Shown: positions 34,474 through 43,138 of the stretch, piece after piece
How positions within the stretch are numbered: position 1 is the stretch's first letter
Layout of the letters: every line of letters begins with the position of its first letter
NCBI GenBank assembly: GCA_964247975.1
Contig: CAXTWH010000023.1
Location: forward strand, 1-64,000
Length of the DNA: 64,000 nt
Direction: 5' to 3'
Source: KBS-96 sp964247975
GTDB lineage: Bacteria; Acidobacteriota; Terriglobia; Bryobacterales; Bryobacteraceae
Program-made: the position numbers and the translations under genes
Notes under the pieces: generated by a model
The model's database searches: none
What the model was told of the DNA's origin: nothing
What the model saw: only the letters and a program-made list of their open reading frames with translations

Positions 34474-34502
34474 TATAATAATCAAACAGTTTGATTATTA
34501 TA
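34474..34502. promoter_or_regulatory. 29-bp perfect palindrome, probable hicAB operator
   Basis: Arms TATAATAATCAAAC (34474-34487) and GTTTGATTATTATA (34489-34502) are exact inverse complements around a single A. It ends five bases upstream of the hicA GTG and includes TATAAT-like sequences on both strands, so a bound protein would cover the promoter. HicAB loci are normally autorepressed at such palindromes. Confidence 0.85.
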
Positions 34503-34536
34503 GCGGTAAAATGGTTTTTAGCCTAAAGTTGAGAAC

Positions 34537-36069
34537 TCAAGTCACTGGACCTGGATTGAAAGGCGCCAGCGCGTTTCCGAGTCCCCAATATTCAGCCCAG
34601 GTTTTTTTGCGTCCGCTCGCTACAGCCAGCACGAATCGGAAAATTTCCCGACCCGTTTCCTCGATGGTGGAGTGACCGGTTGCAATCCGCCCTGCGTCGA
34701 TGTCGATCAGGTCGGGCCATTTTTCGGCGAGCGCGGTGCGCGATGAAACTTTAATCACGGGAACTAGCGAGAGTCCGTAAGGTGAGCCTTCGCCGGTAGT
34801 AAAGATATGCAGATTCATGGACGCAAGCTGCTGTGTGCCACAGATGAAGTCGCTGGCCGGCGTGGCCGCAAACACCAATCCTTTGCTTGTTACTTTTTCA
34901 CCGTGACGAGCCACAGCGGTGATCGCAGTGCTGCCGGCTTTGGCAATGGAGCCTAATGCTTTTTCAACGATGTTCGACAGTCCGCCTCGCTTATTGCCGG
35001 GCGTGGGGTTTGCGCTCCGGTCGGCTTGCCCACGGGCGAGGTAGTCGTCATACCATTGCATTTCACGAATCAAGCTTCGTGCTACGTCTTTATTGCAAGC
35101 GCGCGGGGTCAGCAGATGAATGGCATCGCGCACTTCGGTAACTTCGGAAAATAAAACCGTTGCGCCGGCACGAACCAGCAGATCAGCAGCATAGCCGACC
35201 GCCGGATTGCACGTCACGCCCGAGAAAGCGTCGCTGCCGCCGCATTGCAGCCCAACCACCAGCTTCGACGCCGGACAAGTTTGACGACGACGTTCGTTCA
35301 ACATAACCAATCGCTTTTCAGCAGCTTGCATGATCGCGGCGATGCTCTCCCCGAAACCTCGTTGATCCTGCAAGCGGATGAGATTGGGTTCGTTTAGCAC
35401 GGGAAAGTCGCTTGAAAACAAACGAGCGGGCTGCAATTTTTCGCAGCCCAAGCCGACCACTAACGGCTGCGCGGCCAGGTTCGCGTGAAGGCTGATGTGC
35501 TTCAAGGTTTGAATGGGGATCGCAGCTTGGGGCGCATCAATGGCAACGCCGCACCCATAGGTATGGGTAATTGCTACGACATCATCGACGTTCGGAAAGC
35601 GCGGCAGCAGTTCTGCTTTAATGCGTCGCACAGCATAATCCACTGTAGGCGCGACGCATTGAACGGTAGTCGTAATACCGAGAATGTTCTTGGTGCCAGC
35701 ACTGCCATCAGAGTTAACATAGCCTTCAAAAGTTTGATCGTTCACGGGCGGAAGCGGCGCAGGAACTGCGGTCGCCAGCCGCACATCTTGCAGTTTTGGC
35801 GGTACCGGCAGGTCGAGCATCTCTTCACGAACCCAACTGCCTGCTTCCATTCCGCGATTGGCGTAGCCGATAATCTGCCCATAGCGCAGAACCGGATCTC
35901 CCGCATTCAAACTGCTCAGTGTCAGCTTATGCGACTGCGGAATATCCTCGCGCACTGTAAAGCCATCCGGCAATGCGGTTCCCGCAGCAATACCTTCTGA
36001 ATCAACAACAATGGCGACATTGTCGGCTTGGTGAACACGAATAAATAAAGGCGGCAGAACAGATTTCAT
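34537..36069 (-). CDS. garD: galactarate/altronate dehydratase family (UxaA/GarD-like)
   Basis: A 510-residue dehydratase. The N-terminal SAF-like part (RVHQADNVAIVVDSEG) and the large C-terminal domain with ITHTYGCGVAID, VGLGCEKLQPARL and GLQCGGSDAFSGVTCNPAVG match the UxaA family, which removes water from altronate, galactarate or related sugar acids, probably at an iron centre. The name garD is chosen because it overlaps, by the TAATG junction, a 5-dehydro-4-deoxyglucarate dehydratase (kdgD), and gudD is in the same operon. UxaA activity on altronate cannot be excluded. The tail ATG at 36069 is fixed by the coupling. Confidence 0.85.
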   Translation of the reverse strand: MKSVLPPLFIRVHQADNVAIVVDSEGIAAGTALPDGFTVREDIPQSHKLTLSSLNAGDPVLRYGQIIGYANRGMEAGSWVREEMLDLPVPPKLQDVRLATAVPAPLPPVNDQTFEGYVNSDGSAGTKNILGITTTVQCVAPTVDYAVRRIKAELLPRFPNVDDVVAITHTYGCGVAIDAPQAAIPIQTLKHISLHANLAAQPLVVGLGCEKLQPARLFSSDFPVLNEPNLIRLQDQRGFGESIAAIMQAAEKRLVMLNERRRQTCPASKLVVGLQCGGSDAFSGVTCNPAVGYAADLLVRAGATVLFSEVTEVRDAIHLLTPRACNKDVARSLIREMQWYDDYLARGQADRSANPTPGNKRGGLSNIVEKALGSIAKAGSTAITAVARHGEKVTSKGLVFAATPASDFICGTQQLASMNLHIFTTGEGSPYGLSLVPVIKVSSRTALAEKWPDLIDIDAGRIATGHSTIEETGREIFRFVLAVASGRKKTWAEYWGLGNALAPFNPGPVT

Positions 36070-36989
36070 TAACGTGAAGGAACGGGCGCGAAGGCACGAT
36101 ATACATCCATCAGTGTACGAATGTCCTCAATATCTTCAGAACAACAATTCACTAAAGGAGGACGCACCGGGCCGGCCTTTCTGCCCAGAATTTCCATCGC
36201 TTCTTTCATCACGGCCACTTCATAGCCCCTGGCCCGCTCCCTGATGGCATACAGTGGATGAACATATTTTTCCATCAGTTCATTCAGTTTTTCAAAATCC
36301 TTTTGCAACCCGGCTTCCGCCAGCGCGAGCGAGACCGGCGGCGAAATGTTGGAGATGCTCGATGTATAAGCCTGAACGCCAATGGCGAAGTAACCCGGCA
36401 CGCAGTCATCGCCGATTCCGCCGAACCAGGCCAAACGGTCGCCATTGTAGTTCATGATCCGTTGATACTTACGAGTATCGCCTTGGCCGTCTTTCCAGGC
36501 CGCCAGCGTCGGCACGCAATCCGCCAGACGCGCCACCATTTCGGGAGTGAACACTGCCCAGTCACGGCTATACACCATGAAAGGCAATCCGCTAATGGAA
36601 GCAATCGCCTGGTAGTAAGCGAACAAGCCTTCCGACGGAGCAAGATTGTAATAAGGCGGCAAAGCTAACAAGCACTGCGCCCCGGCTTTCTCGGCTCGCC
36701 GCGCAATCTCCTGTCCCATCGGCACGTTGAAGCCGGTTCCCGCTACCACCGGCATTCGGCCATTTACTGCTTTCACAGTCGTGGCGATCACTTGTTCCGC
36801 TTCTTCCACCGACAACGAATATAACTCGCCGGTGCCGCCGGCTGCTACCAGCGCACAAAACGGGTACGAAGCCATTTCATCCACATTGCGCTCCAGCGCA
36901 GCAAGGTCAAGCGTCAGGTTATCGCGAAACGGCGTGACCGGAAAACCGAACACGCCTCGCAGGTTCGAAACAAAAGCGCGTGCATTCAC
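36069..36989 (-). CDS. kdgD: 5-dehydro-4-deoxyglucarate dehydratase (decarboxylating)
   Basis: A 306-residue member of the dihydrodipicolinate synthase family. GVFGFPVTPFRDN and AAGGTGELYSLSVEEAEQV form the start, FMVYSRDWAVFTPE gives the assisting Tyr (FMVYSRD) and AAWKDGQGD gives the Schiff-base Lys. The KDG-dehydratase variant is favoured by the AWKDGQGD block. It converts 5-dehydro-4-deoxy-D-glucarate to 2-oxoglutarate semialdehyde with loss of CO2 and water. It lies between gudD and the GarD-like gene, and its stop overlaps the next start (TAATG). Confidence 0.92.
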   Translation of the reverse strand: MNARAFVSNLRGVFGFPVTPFRDNLTLDLAALERNVDEMASYPFCALVAAGGTGELYSLSVEEAEQVIATTVKAVNGRMPVVAGTGFNVPMGQEIARRAEKAGAQCLLALPPYYNLAPSEGLFAYYQAIASISGLPFMVYSRDWAVFTPEMVARLADCVPTLAAWKDGQGDTRKYQRIMNYNGDRLAWFGGIGDDCVPGYFAIGVQAYTSSISNISPPVSLALAEAGLQKDFEKLNELMEKYVHPLYAIRERARGYEVAVMKEAMEILGRKAGPVRPPLVNCCSEDIEDIRTLMDVYRAFAPVPSR

Positions 36990-37033
36990 AGAGTTCAGTA
37001 TAGGGAATCACCATGCTTTCAGCTTGCAAATCG

Positions 37034-38344
37034 TTACCAGCGCGGAAGAACACGCTTCCAGTTCGGGTCAACGTGCTGGCGCATTTCTGCTTCGTCGTCG
37101 CGTTTGCGAAAAGGTATCCGGTCGTAGCGTTCGCGTCCGCGGGCGAGCTGGTCATAATCCAGCTCCACGCCTAAGCCCGGCTTTTCGGGAATTTCCACCG
37201 CGCCGTCCCGAAACGGAATGCGCCCGCCCGCCACAATTTCGTCTTGCTCGGTTTGCCAGGGGTAATGGGTGTCACAGGCATATGTCAAATTGGGACAAGC
37301 AGCGGCCACGTGAGTCATTGCCATCAGGCTTACGCCTAAGTGACTGTTGGAGTGCATGGATAATCCTATACCCAGGGATTGACAAAGATGCGAAAGGTAC
37401 TGCACTTGACGCAGACCACCCCAATAATGCGGATCAGATAAAACAATCTGCACGGCCTCCAGATCACGGGCTTTCACCACATCTTGAAAGCTAGTAACTG
37501 CTACGTTGCTGCCAAACAAAATATCAACATTATTCGCCAGCAATCTGCGCCGCACTTCGCCCATTCCTTCCAGCGTGGCGCAGGGATCTTCCAGATAGCC
37601 GCCGTTTGCAAGAGCTTCTTTCAGAGCATCGCCTACTTCAACCGATGTGTCGATCGACCAAGCGCAGTTCGGGTCAATCCGCAAAGGAACATCCGGCCCA
37701 AACTCCGAGCGCAGTTCCAGCACCGTTTCAATTTCCAGCGCAGGCTCCAACACTCCCGCTTTCAGCTTTACTTCTTGAAAGCCATATTCCTGGATCATGT
37801 CGCGGCATTCGCGCACAGTTGAACGCGGGTCCAGCACTTCGCCGTATTTATCCCCGTAGCGGCCATCGCCGCCGCCACCCGCGTGTTTGTAAAACAGGTA
37901 AGCGGAAAACGGAACCCGGTCGCGCACACGGCCGCCGATCACGTCGCAGACCGGCCTTCTTACGGCTTTGCCGATGATGTCGAGGCAGGCAATCTCAATT
38001 GCGGCAAAAGTCCGGTTATTCTGATCGAGCGGATTTTCACCCGGTACCAGCCAGGTCTGCGTTCGTCCGCCCGGAACAGGGGCGTCCTGCTTCGCTTCGC
38101 GCCCCATCTGCTCGTAAAGCCCTGCCAGTTGAAACGGGTCCATGCCGATCAGGCGGTTGCGCATTGCTTCCAAAGCCGACCGGGGGCCGTCGCCGCCGTA
38201 AGTTTCGCTCACGCCGGTAATGCCGTCATCGGTTGTAAGCTCCACCACCGTTCGCAGCGCCCAAGGCGCATGTAGACCGTAAGAACTGCGCAGCGGCGGA
38301 TCGGCAATCGCAATTGAATGCAGCGTCATGGAGGAAATTTTCAT
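37034..38344 (-). CDS. gudD: glucarate dehydratase (enolase superfamily)
   Basis: A 436-residue enolase-superfamily enzyme that removes water from D-glucarate. Active-site features: VKLKAGV (K-x-K acid/base), RIDPNCAWS (first metal Asp), YLEDPCATLEG (second metal Glu), LFGSNVAV (Asn ligand, diagnostic for glucarate dehydratase rather than other subgroups) and MHSNSHLGVSL (catalytic His). GLHAPWALRTVVEL near the start and DTHYPWQTEQDEI near the end also fit the family. It is first in the minus-strand unit gudD-kdgD-garD and diverges from an MFS transporter with 56 bases between them, a compact shared control region. Confidence 0.95.
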   Translation of the reverse strand: MKISSMTLHSIAIADPPLRSSYGLHAPWALRTVVELTTDDGITGVSETYGGDGPRSALEAMRNRLIGMDPFQLAGLYEQMGREAKQDAPVPGGRTQTWLVPGENPLDQNNRTFAAIEIACLDIIGKAVRRPVCDVIGGRVRDRVPFSAYLFYKHAGGGGDGRYGDKYGEVLDPRSTVRECRDMIQEYGFQEVKLKAGVLEPALEIETVLELRSEFGPDVPLRIDPNCAWSIDTSVEVGDALKEALANGGYLEDPCATLEGMGEVRRRLLANNVDILFGSNVAVTSFQDVVKARDLEAVQIVLSDPHYWGGLRQVQYLSHLCQSLGIGLSMHSNSHLGVSLMAMTHVAAACPNLTYACDTHYPWQTEQDEIVAGGRIPFRDGAVEIPEKPGLGVELDYDQLARGRERYDRIPFRKRDDEAEMRQHVDPNWKRVLPRW

Positions 38345-38400
38345 GGGCCTAGTTTTATTGTTTGCACTTTTGCCGCTTGTGATACGTTTATTGCGGCTTC

Positions 38401-39651
38401 ATGGAGACTTCTTTACCAATCAGCCATCTTCGCAAATGGGCCGTGGTTTGGGTTCTTGCGCTCGGCATGGTGATCGCTTATGTGGACCGCGCCAACCTGT
38501 CGGTTGTTCTTGTTTTGCAGGCTTTTCGCCAACACTTTCATTTGAGCGATCTTGACCGTGGCTTCCTGAACTCGGCTTTTTTCTGGAGCTACGCGGTTCT
38601 CCAGATTCCCGCAGGCTCCATCGTGGACCGTTACGGGGCAAAAATTCCTTACGCGCTTGGTTTCTGCTTTTGGAGCCTGATCTCGGCGGCAACCGGTTTG
38701 ACGCAAAACGTAATGCAGCTTGTTCTCGTCCGCCTGATGCTGGGCGTGGGCGAATCAATCAGCACCGCCGCCAGCCTGCGCTGGATTCGCTTTAACTGCG
38801 CGGAAGGAGAGCGCGGTTTAGCTACCGGCATTCTGTTTGCCGGAACCAAGATCGGCGCGGCCATCGGTGTGCCTGCCGCTGCGTTTCTGGTGGTTCATTC
38901 CAACTGGCGATTGATGTTTCTGATTCTCGGCTTGGGCGGTTTAGTTTGGCTGCTGGCTTGGCTGCCGCTGGCGCGGAATGATTGGCAAAGCAGCAGAACC
39001 ACAAACGATTTCCAGGCTCCGGCTTCAATTGGGCTGCTCGCCTTACTGAAAACTCGAACTATGTGGGGCATTATTCTAGGCACGTTCTCTTACAACTATT
39101 TCATCTATTTTTGCTTGACCTGGCTTCCGGCTTACTTCGTAGAGCGGCGAAGTTTATCGCTCAACTCCATGAGCCTTTACACCATGTTCAGCTTTGGCGG
39201 CATGGCTGCGGTGGGCATTGCCGCCGGTTGGTGGTCCGATCAACTGATACGCAAAGGTCAGGATCCTATCCGCGTTCGTAGAGTGTTCACTATTCTCGGC
39301 TTGGTGGCGGGTTCTACTGAAATCATCGGCGCGTTGTCGCATTCCCAATCCGTGTCGCTGTTTTTTGCCCTATTCTCGCTCAGTGGCTTGGGATTGACCA
39401 CGGCGAATTATTGGGCATTAACGCAGACGCTAGTACCCAAAACCATAATCGGCAGAGTGGTGGGATTGCAGAATTTTGCCTCCAATTGTTCCGGCATCGT
39501 TGCGCCAGTGTTAACAGGATGGCTGAAACAGACTACCGGGAGTTATGCAGCGCCGATGGGCGCGGTATTAATCGTGCTGCTGCTCGGTATTTTTGCCTAT
39601 GGCGTTCTGGTGAAGCAGCAAACCGGCAGCTACGAAGCGGCTATTTCGTAA
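38401..39651 (+). CDS. MFS transporter, glucarate/galactarate type
   Basis: A 416-residue, 12-helix MFS protein of the anion:cation symporter family. YVDRANLSVVL near residue 28 and SIVDRYGAKIPYALGF in the loop between helices 2 and 3 are typical of the GudP/GarP group. It is divergent from gudD with only 56 bases between, which supports import of glucarate or galactarate for that operon. A strong terminator follows the stop. Confidence 0.9.
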   Translation: METSLPISHLRKWAVVWVLALGMVIAYVDRANLSVVLVLQAFRQHFHLSDLDRGFLNSAFFWSYAVLQIPAGSIVDRYGAKIPYALGFCFWSLISAATGLTQNVMQLVLVRLMLGVGESISTAASLRWIRFNCAEGERGLATGILFAGTKIGAAIGVPAAAFLVVHSNWRLMFLILGLGGLVWLLAWLPLARNDWQSSRTTNDFQAPASIGLLALLKTRTMWGIILGTFSYNYFIYFCLTWLPAYFVERRSLSLNSMSLYTMFSFGGMAAVGIAAGWWSDQLIRKGQDPIRVRRVFTILGLVAGSTEIIGALSHSQSVSLFFALFSLSGLGLTTANYWALTQTLVPKTIIGRVVGLQNFASNCSGIVAPVLTGWLKQTTGSYAAPMGAVLIVLLLGIFAYGVLVKQQTGSYEAAIS

Positions 39652-39660
39652 AATCGCATC

Positions 39661-39706
39661 AATAAAAAAGGAGCGCCGTTGCTGGGCGCTCCCAATTGAT
39701 TTTTGT
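39661..39706 (+). terminator. rho-independent terminator after MFS gene
   Basis: Stem GGAGCGCC (39670-39677) pairs with GGCGCTCC (39685-39692) around a 7-base loop. It is preceded by AAAAAA and followed by ATTTTT (39699-39705). The A run before it means it may also serve the convergent gene at 39728. Confidence 0.85.
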
Positions 39707-39727
39707 TGTGGATTAGTTTTTAGTTAG

Positions 39728-42664
39728 TTACTGACCACGCGATCCTGAAGCCGGTTGTGTTTCAGCAGCGGCAGGTACGGTGATGTTGTAGTGCGACAGA
39801 AGTTCCTGGCGGTTCTGGCGCAAGTCTAAACCGGTTGGTGCGGGATAAGGCTTGTTGCCCATCAGTCCTTTCCACAGAATGCGATTGTAAGCTTCGCCAT
39901 CAAGCAGATCTTCGGTGTTGAAGTTCAAACCTTTAGTGGCGTTAGCCCAATATTCCGCATTGTGGGTAGGATGCAGAACTTGATCCTTGTTCTTCGCCAG
40001 TTCCGGCGGCAGTAGTTGCGTACCGTAAAGATAAGAAGAAGGTTCCGCGTAAAATTGCCATTTCTTCTGGTGCACGTTGAACACGTCCAGCATCGGTTGA
40101 GCAACGGCATCGTTCAGGTTGATCGGTTCAAGCCCTAGAACAGCTTCTATAGTACGCAGCAGGTTCACGGTATTGTACTCAGTGGAAATTAACGCGCCTT
40201 GTTTTACGTAAGGGCCGACAATGAACCCGATACTGCGGTGAGAGTCAACGTGGTCGCCGCCATCCTGTGAATCGTCTTCGCTGATAAAGATCAGCGTATT
40301 GTCTTTGTACAGCGGACTCTGCGAGATTTTCTGAATCAGCAAGCCGACAGCGTAATCGTTATCGGCTACCTGCAGCTCCGGCGTGTTTACGCCCAGAATG
40401 GCGGAACTGTAGTTCCCGGTGTGGTCATGCGCCAATCGCACCAAGTTTAACTGCGGCAATCCGCCGCTTGCATATTTGGTATCAAATTCTCGCGCCCATT
40501 CCTTGTACAGGAAGTAATCAGGGAAGGATTGATCGAAGCCGCGAAAATAGGGGTCGGTATAGGGGCGCAGGGCGGGGCTGGTGGAATAAGCAACCTGTAG
40601 GTTCTTCGAGTAAGGATTGATTTCCTCCGGTATCGCATATTGAGCTACCACGGCCGGCGGATGATAACGAACCAGATCAAGAAAGAAGCCGTAGTTGCGA
40701 ATGGTGAGGTTCGCCCGCAATGCCTGGTCCCACAGATAGCCGGTACCGGCTTCGTTGCCGTCCGCGCCGTCGGAACCGGAAGCATTATTCTGCCCGGCCA
40801 GCACATCAGGATCATTCAGCGTTAAAGGATTCGCCGCCAGGCGTTCGGCCAGCGTCGCGAAAGCAATGTTCGTGTTTCGGTTGGTGCCTTCTGAATCATT
40901 GCTTAAACCGCGTCCGGCGTAGTTCACCGAGGTCTGTTTTTCAACAACGTCGGGGGCGCGCGCCGATACGCTCCAGGGCCAGCCGTCCATGCTGACTTCG
41001 CTGCGGTCGAAGTAGTTGTCCAGCGTAACAAAGTTTAAAGCTAAATTGTGGATGTTGGGAGTAATGGACTGGCCGAATTCAGTTAAGCTTGGGTCGCCGT
41101 TGCCGATGGGCAGATCACCCAGCACCTGATCATAGGTACGGTTTTCTCTCAGGATGTAAATAACGTGTTTGATGTTCTTCTTCAAAAAATCCAGTTTCTG
41201 CTGTTGAGCGGCGGTTAACGCTGCCTGGAAATTATTGTTTTTCGAGACGATGTTGGTCAGGTTCGTCAACTGCTTCGCGTTCGGAACAGGAAACGTTTGC
41301 AATCCAGCTTTGATAAGTTGCAGGTTGTAGCCGTTGGAAGCATTGCAGGCGGCGGCGGAGGCAGCAGTTAAGCCTTTGCAATATTGGGCATTAGGACCGG
41401 TCGGCGATTTGCCGTTCACAACGTAAGCGTAGCTGCCGTCCGCGCTGAGGCTGATGGAATTGGGATACCAGCCGGTCGGGATCAGACCGACAACTTTGCT
41501 GCCCGACGGATCGAGCGAAACAACGGCAACATTGTTCAAGTTGCCGTTAGTGACGTACAGTGTTGTCTCGTCCGGGCTGAGCGTGACGCTGTTGGTGTTG
41601 CTGCCTGATAAGGTTTTATACGCTGCCGGCAAAACACCGTCCGGCGCGCTGACCGGTATGGTTTCGAGCACCGAACGCGAGGCAGTGTCAATCACTGCTA
41701 CCGTGTCGGTTTGATCCAAAGCCACGAACAATTTTGTGGCTGCCTGGTTCAAAACCATTCGGTTCGGCTGACCTTTTACGCTGATGCGGGCTGATAACGA
41801 AGCAGCGCCGGAAATGTCAACTTCATCGATTTCACGATCGCGAATGCTCGACACGTAAGCAGTTTCATTGCCTTTGATAACTACCCAGAACGGGTAATCG
41901 CCGCCCGCGATGCCTGATTGTGTAGGATCAATTTTGCCCGGCCGCAGGTCGAATTCATCGGTTTTCACCCAGGCGCCAGTGCTGCGGCTCAAAACGCTAA
42001 CCGAGTCGTTGTAATAATCGGCAACAACCATCTTCAAGCCGTTTTGGGTAACGGCAATTCCGGCAGCCTCCGGTTTTACGCCGAGACCATTGCCTGTGGT
42101 ATGCCCTAACGCCAGGGGACTTCCTTGCGCTTCCGCCCAGGTGTTATTGGCGCCTTTGGTAAAGATGTGTACGTTGTCGTCATCTCCGCCTGTTACGTAA
42201 AATTCATCGAAAACTGGGTTAAAAGCAATGCCGTTGTAAGTGTTCGGAATCTGCAAAACCTGGCGCTTCACCGGCCGCTGCTGAGAAATGTCGTAAACGA
42301 ATACGTATTCTTTTGAATCGTTCGGATTCCGGCTTCCCAGGTTATCGCCTGTTGAATAGTTCACCAGGTTGTAGCCGCTCGTAAGCACCAGCATCGTAGT
42401 TTTATCCGGGCTGATAACGGTGGTTACGGCTTGTCCGACTACGTATTCAGGATTGTCAGCCAACCCTGGATTGAGCAGTTGGAAGGTTGACCGGGGCGGA
42501 GCTAAAGGAGTAATGATTTGGCCCGTATTGGGAACAGCTTGTCCGGCTACGGGATAGTAGGTTGCTTGCGGTGCAGCTTTTTGTTGGGCAAACAATCCAC
42601 TGGGATGGACAACTACGGATGCAGCTAAGGCAGCCGTTGCAAACGCGGATCGATACCGCTTCAT
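39728..42664 (-). CDS. exported YncE-type beta-propeller / phosphoesterase fusion
   Basis: A 978-residue exported protein. Signal peptide (MKRYRSAFATAALAASVVVH), then a beta-propeller (about 60-430) with repeats such as SRSTGAWVKTDEFDLRPG, VALDQTDTVAVIDTASRSV and LYVTNGNLNNVAVVSLDPSG (YncE/surface-layer type), then a C-terminal phosphoesterase domain (about 495-940; HVIYILRENRTYDQVLGD, NYFDRSEVSMDGW and FISEDDSQDGGDHVDSHRS), similar to non-haemolytic phospholipase C enzymes. Such fusions are common in acidobacteria. The ATG at 42664 has AGGAGGG upstream. Whether the phosphoesterase is active depends on residues I cannot fully align. Confidence 0.9.
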   Translation of the reverse strand: MKRYRSAFATAALAASVVVHPSGLFAQQKAAPQATYYPVAGQAVPNTGQIITPLAPPRSTFQLLNPGLADNPEYVVGQAVTTVISPDKTTMLVLTSGYNLVNYSTGDNLGSRNPNDSKEYVFVYDISQQRPVKRQVLQIPNTYNGIAFNPVFDEFYVTGGDDDNVHIFTKGANNTWAEAQGSPLALGHTTGNGLGVKPEAAGIAVTQNGLKMVVADYYNDSVSVLSRSTGAWVKTDEFDLRPGKIDPTQSGIAGGDYPFWVVIKGNETAYVSSIRDREIDEVDISGAASLSARISVKGQPNRMVLNQAATKLFVALDQTDTVAVIDTASRSVLETIPVSAPDGVLPAAYKTLSGSNTNSVTLSPDETTLYVTNGNLNNVAVVSLDPSGSKVVGLIPTGWYPNSISLSADGSYAYVVNGKSPTGPNAQYCKGLTAASAAACNASNGYNLQLIKAGLQTFPVPNAKQLTNLTNIVSKNNNFQAALTAAQQQKLDFLKKNIKHVIYILRENRTYDQVLGDLPIGNGDPSLTEFGQSITPNIHNLALNFVTLDNYFDRSEVSMDGWPWSVSARAPDVVEKQTSVNYAGRGLSNDSEGTNRNTNIAFATLAERLAANPLTLNDPDVLAGQNNASGSDGADGNEAGTGYLWDQALRANLTIRNYGFFLDLVRYHPPAVVAQYAIPEEINPYSKNLQVAYSTSPALRPYTDPYFRGFDQSFPDYFLYKEWAREFDTKYASGGLPQLNLVRLAHDHTGNYSSAILGVNTPELQVADNDYAVGLLIQKISQSPLYKDNTLIFISEDDSQDGGDHVDSHRSIGFIVGPYVKQGALISTEYNTVNLLRTIEAVLGLEPINLNDAVAQPMLDVFNVHQKKWQFYAEPSSYLYGTQLLPPELAKNKDQVLHPTHNAEYWANATKGLNFNTEDLLDGEAYNRILWKGLMGNKPYPAPTGLDLRQNRQELLSHYNITVPAAAETQPASGSRGQ

Positions 42665-43138
42665 GAGGAACCCTCCTGAGTGTGGAAAAAGAAAACACAA
42701 TTCAATGTGGTCTTGCAAAAACTTAAGTGGTTGCCTGTAACACAGCGCGCCCTTGCTTCTACAACTGCATTCCGCAGTGAACGACCATCATCAGTGTCGT
42801 TGTTTGTTGTTGCTAGAGCGTTTCAAACTGGTGTTTTCTTGGTGAGATCGCAAACAGCTTATGTACTAGCCAGTTCTTTTAACTAGCAGCACAGAAGTGC
42901 GTTAGATCAGCATTCACGATTTATTTTGCTGGAGCCAAAAAACATTTTTGTTTACAGCTTGAATAACTGAAACAAGTTGCAAAAAATACATTTGCGTGAA
43001 ATCGTTTTACAATTCTTGCCGGAAACAACATTCCGCGTCGGTATTCATACATTTTTAACTATCGCAGGATAACGTGTTGAGCAGGTTTGTCATTAAACAG
43101 TAGCCTTCGCTTTGTACGCTACCAAATTGAGCATCAAA
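42665..43138. promoter_or_regulatory. A/T-rich divergent intergenic region
   Basis: About 470 bases between the divergent phosphoesterase and TonB-receptor genes. A/T content is well above the genes on either side, especially at 42890-43060. It must hold at least two promoters, but no -35/-10 pair or operator could be fixed. No gene was seen. Confidence 0.4.
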
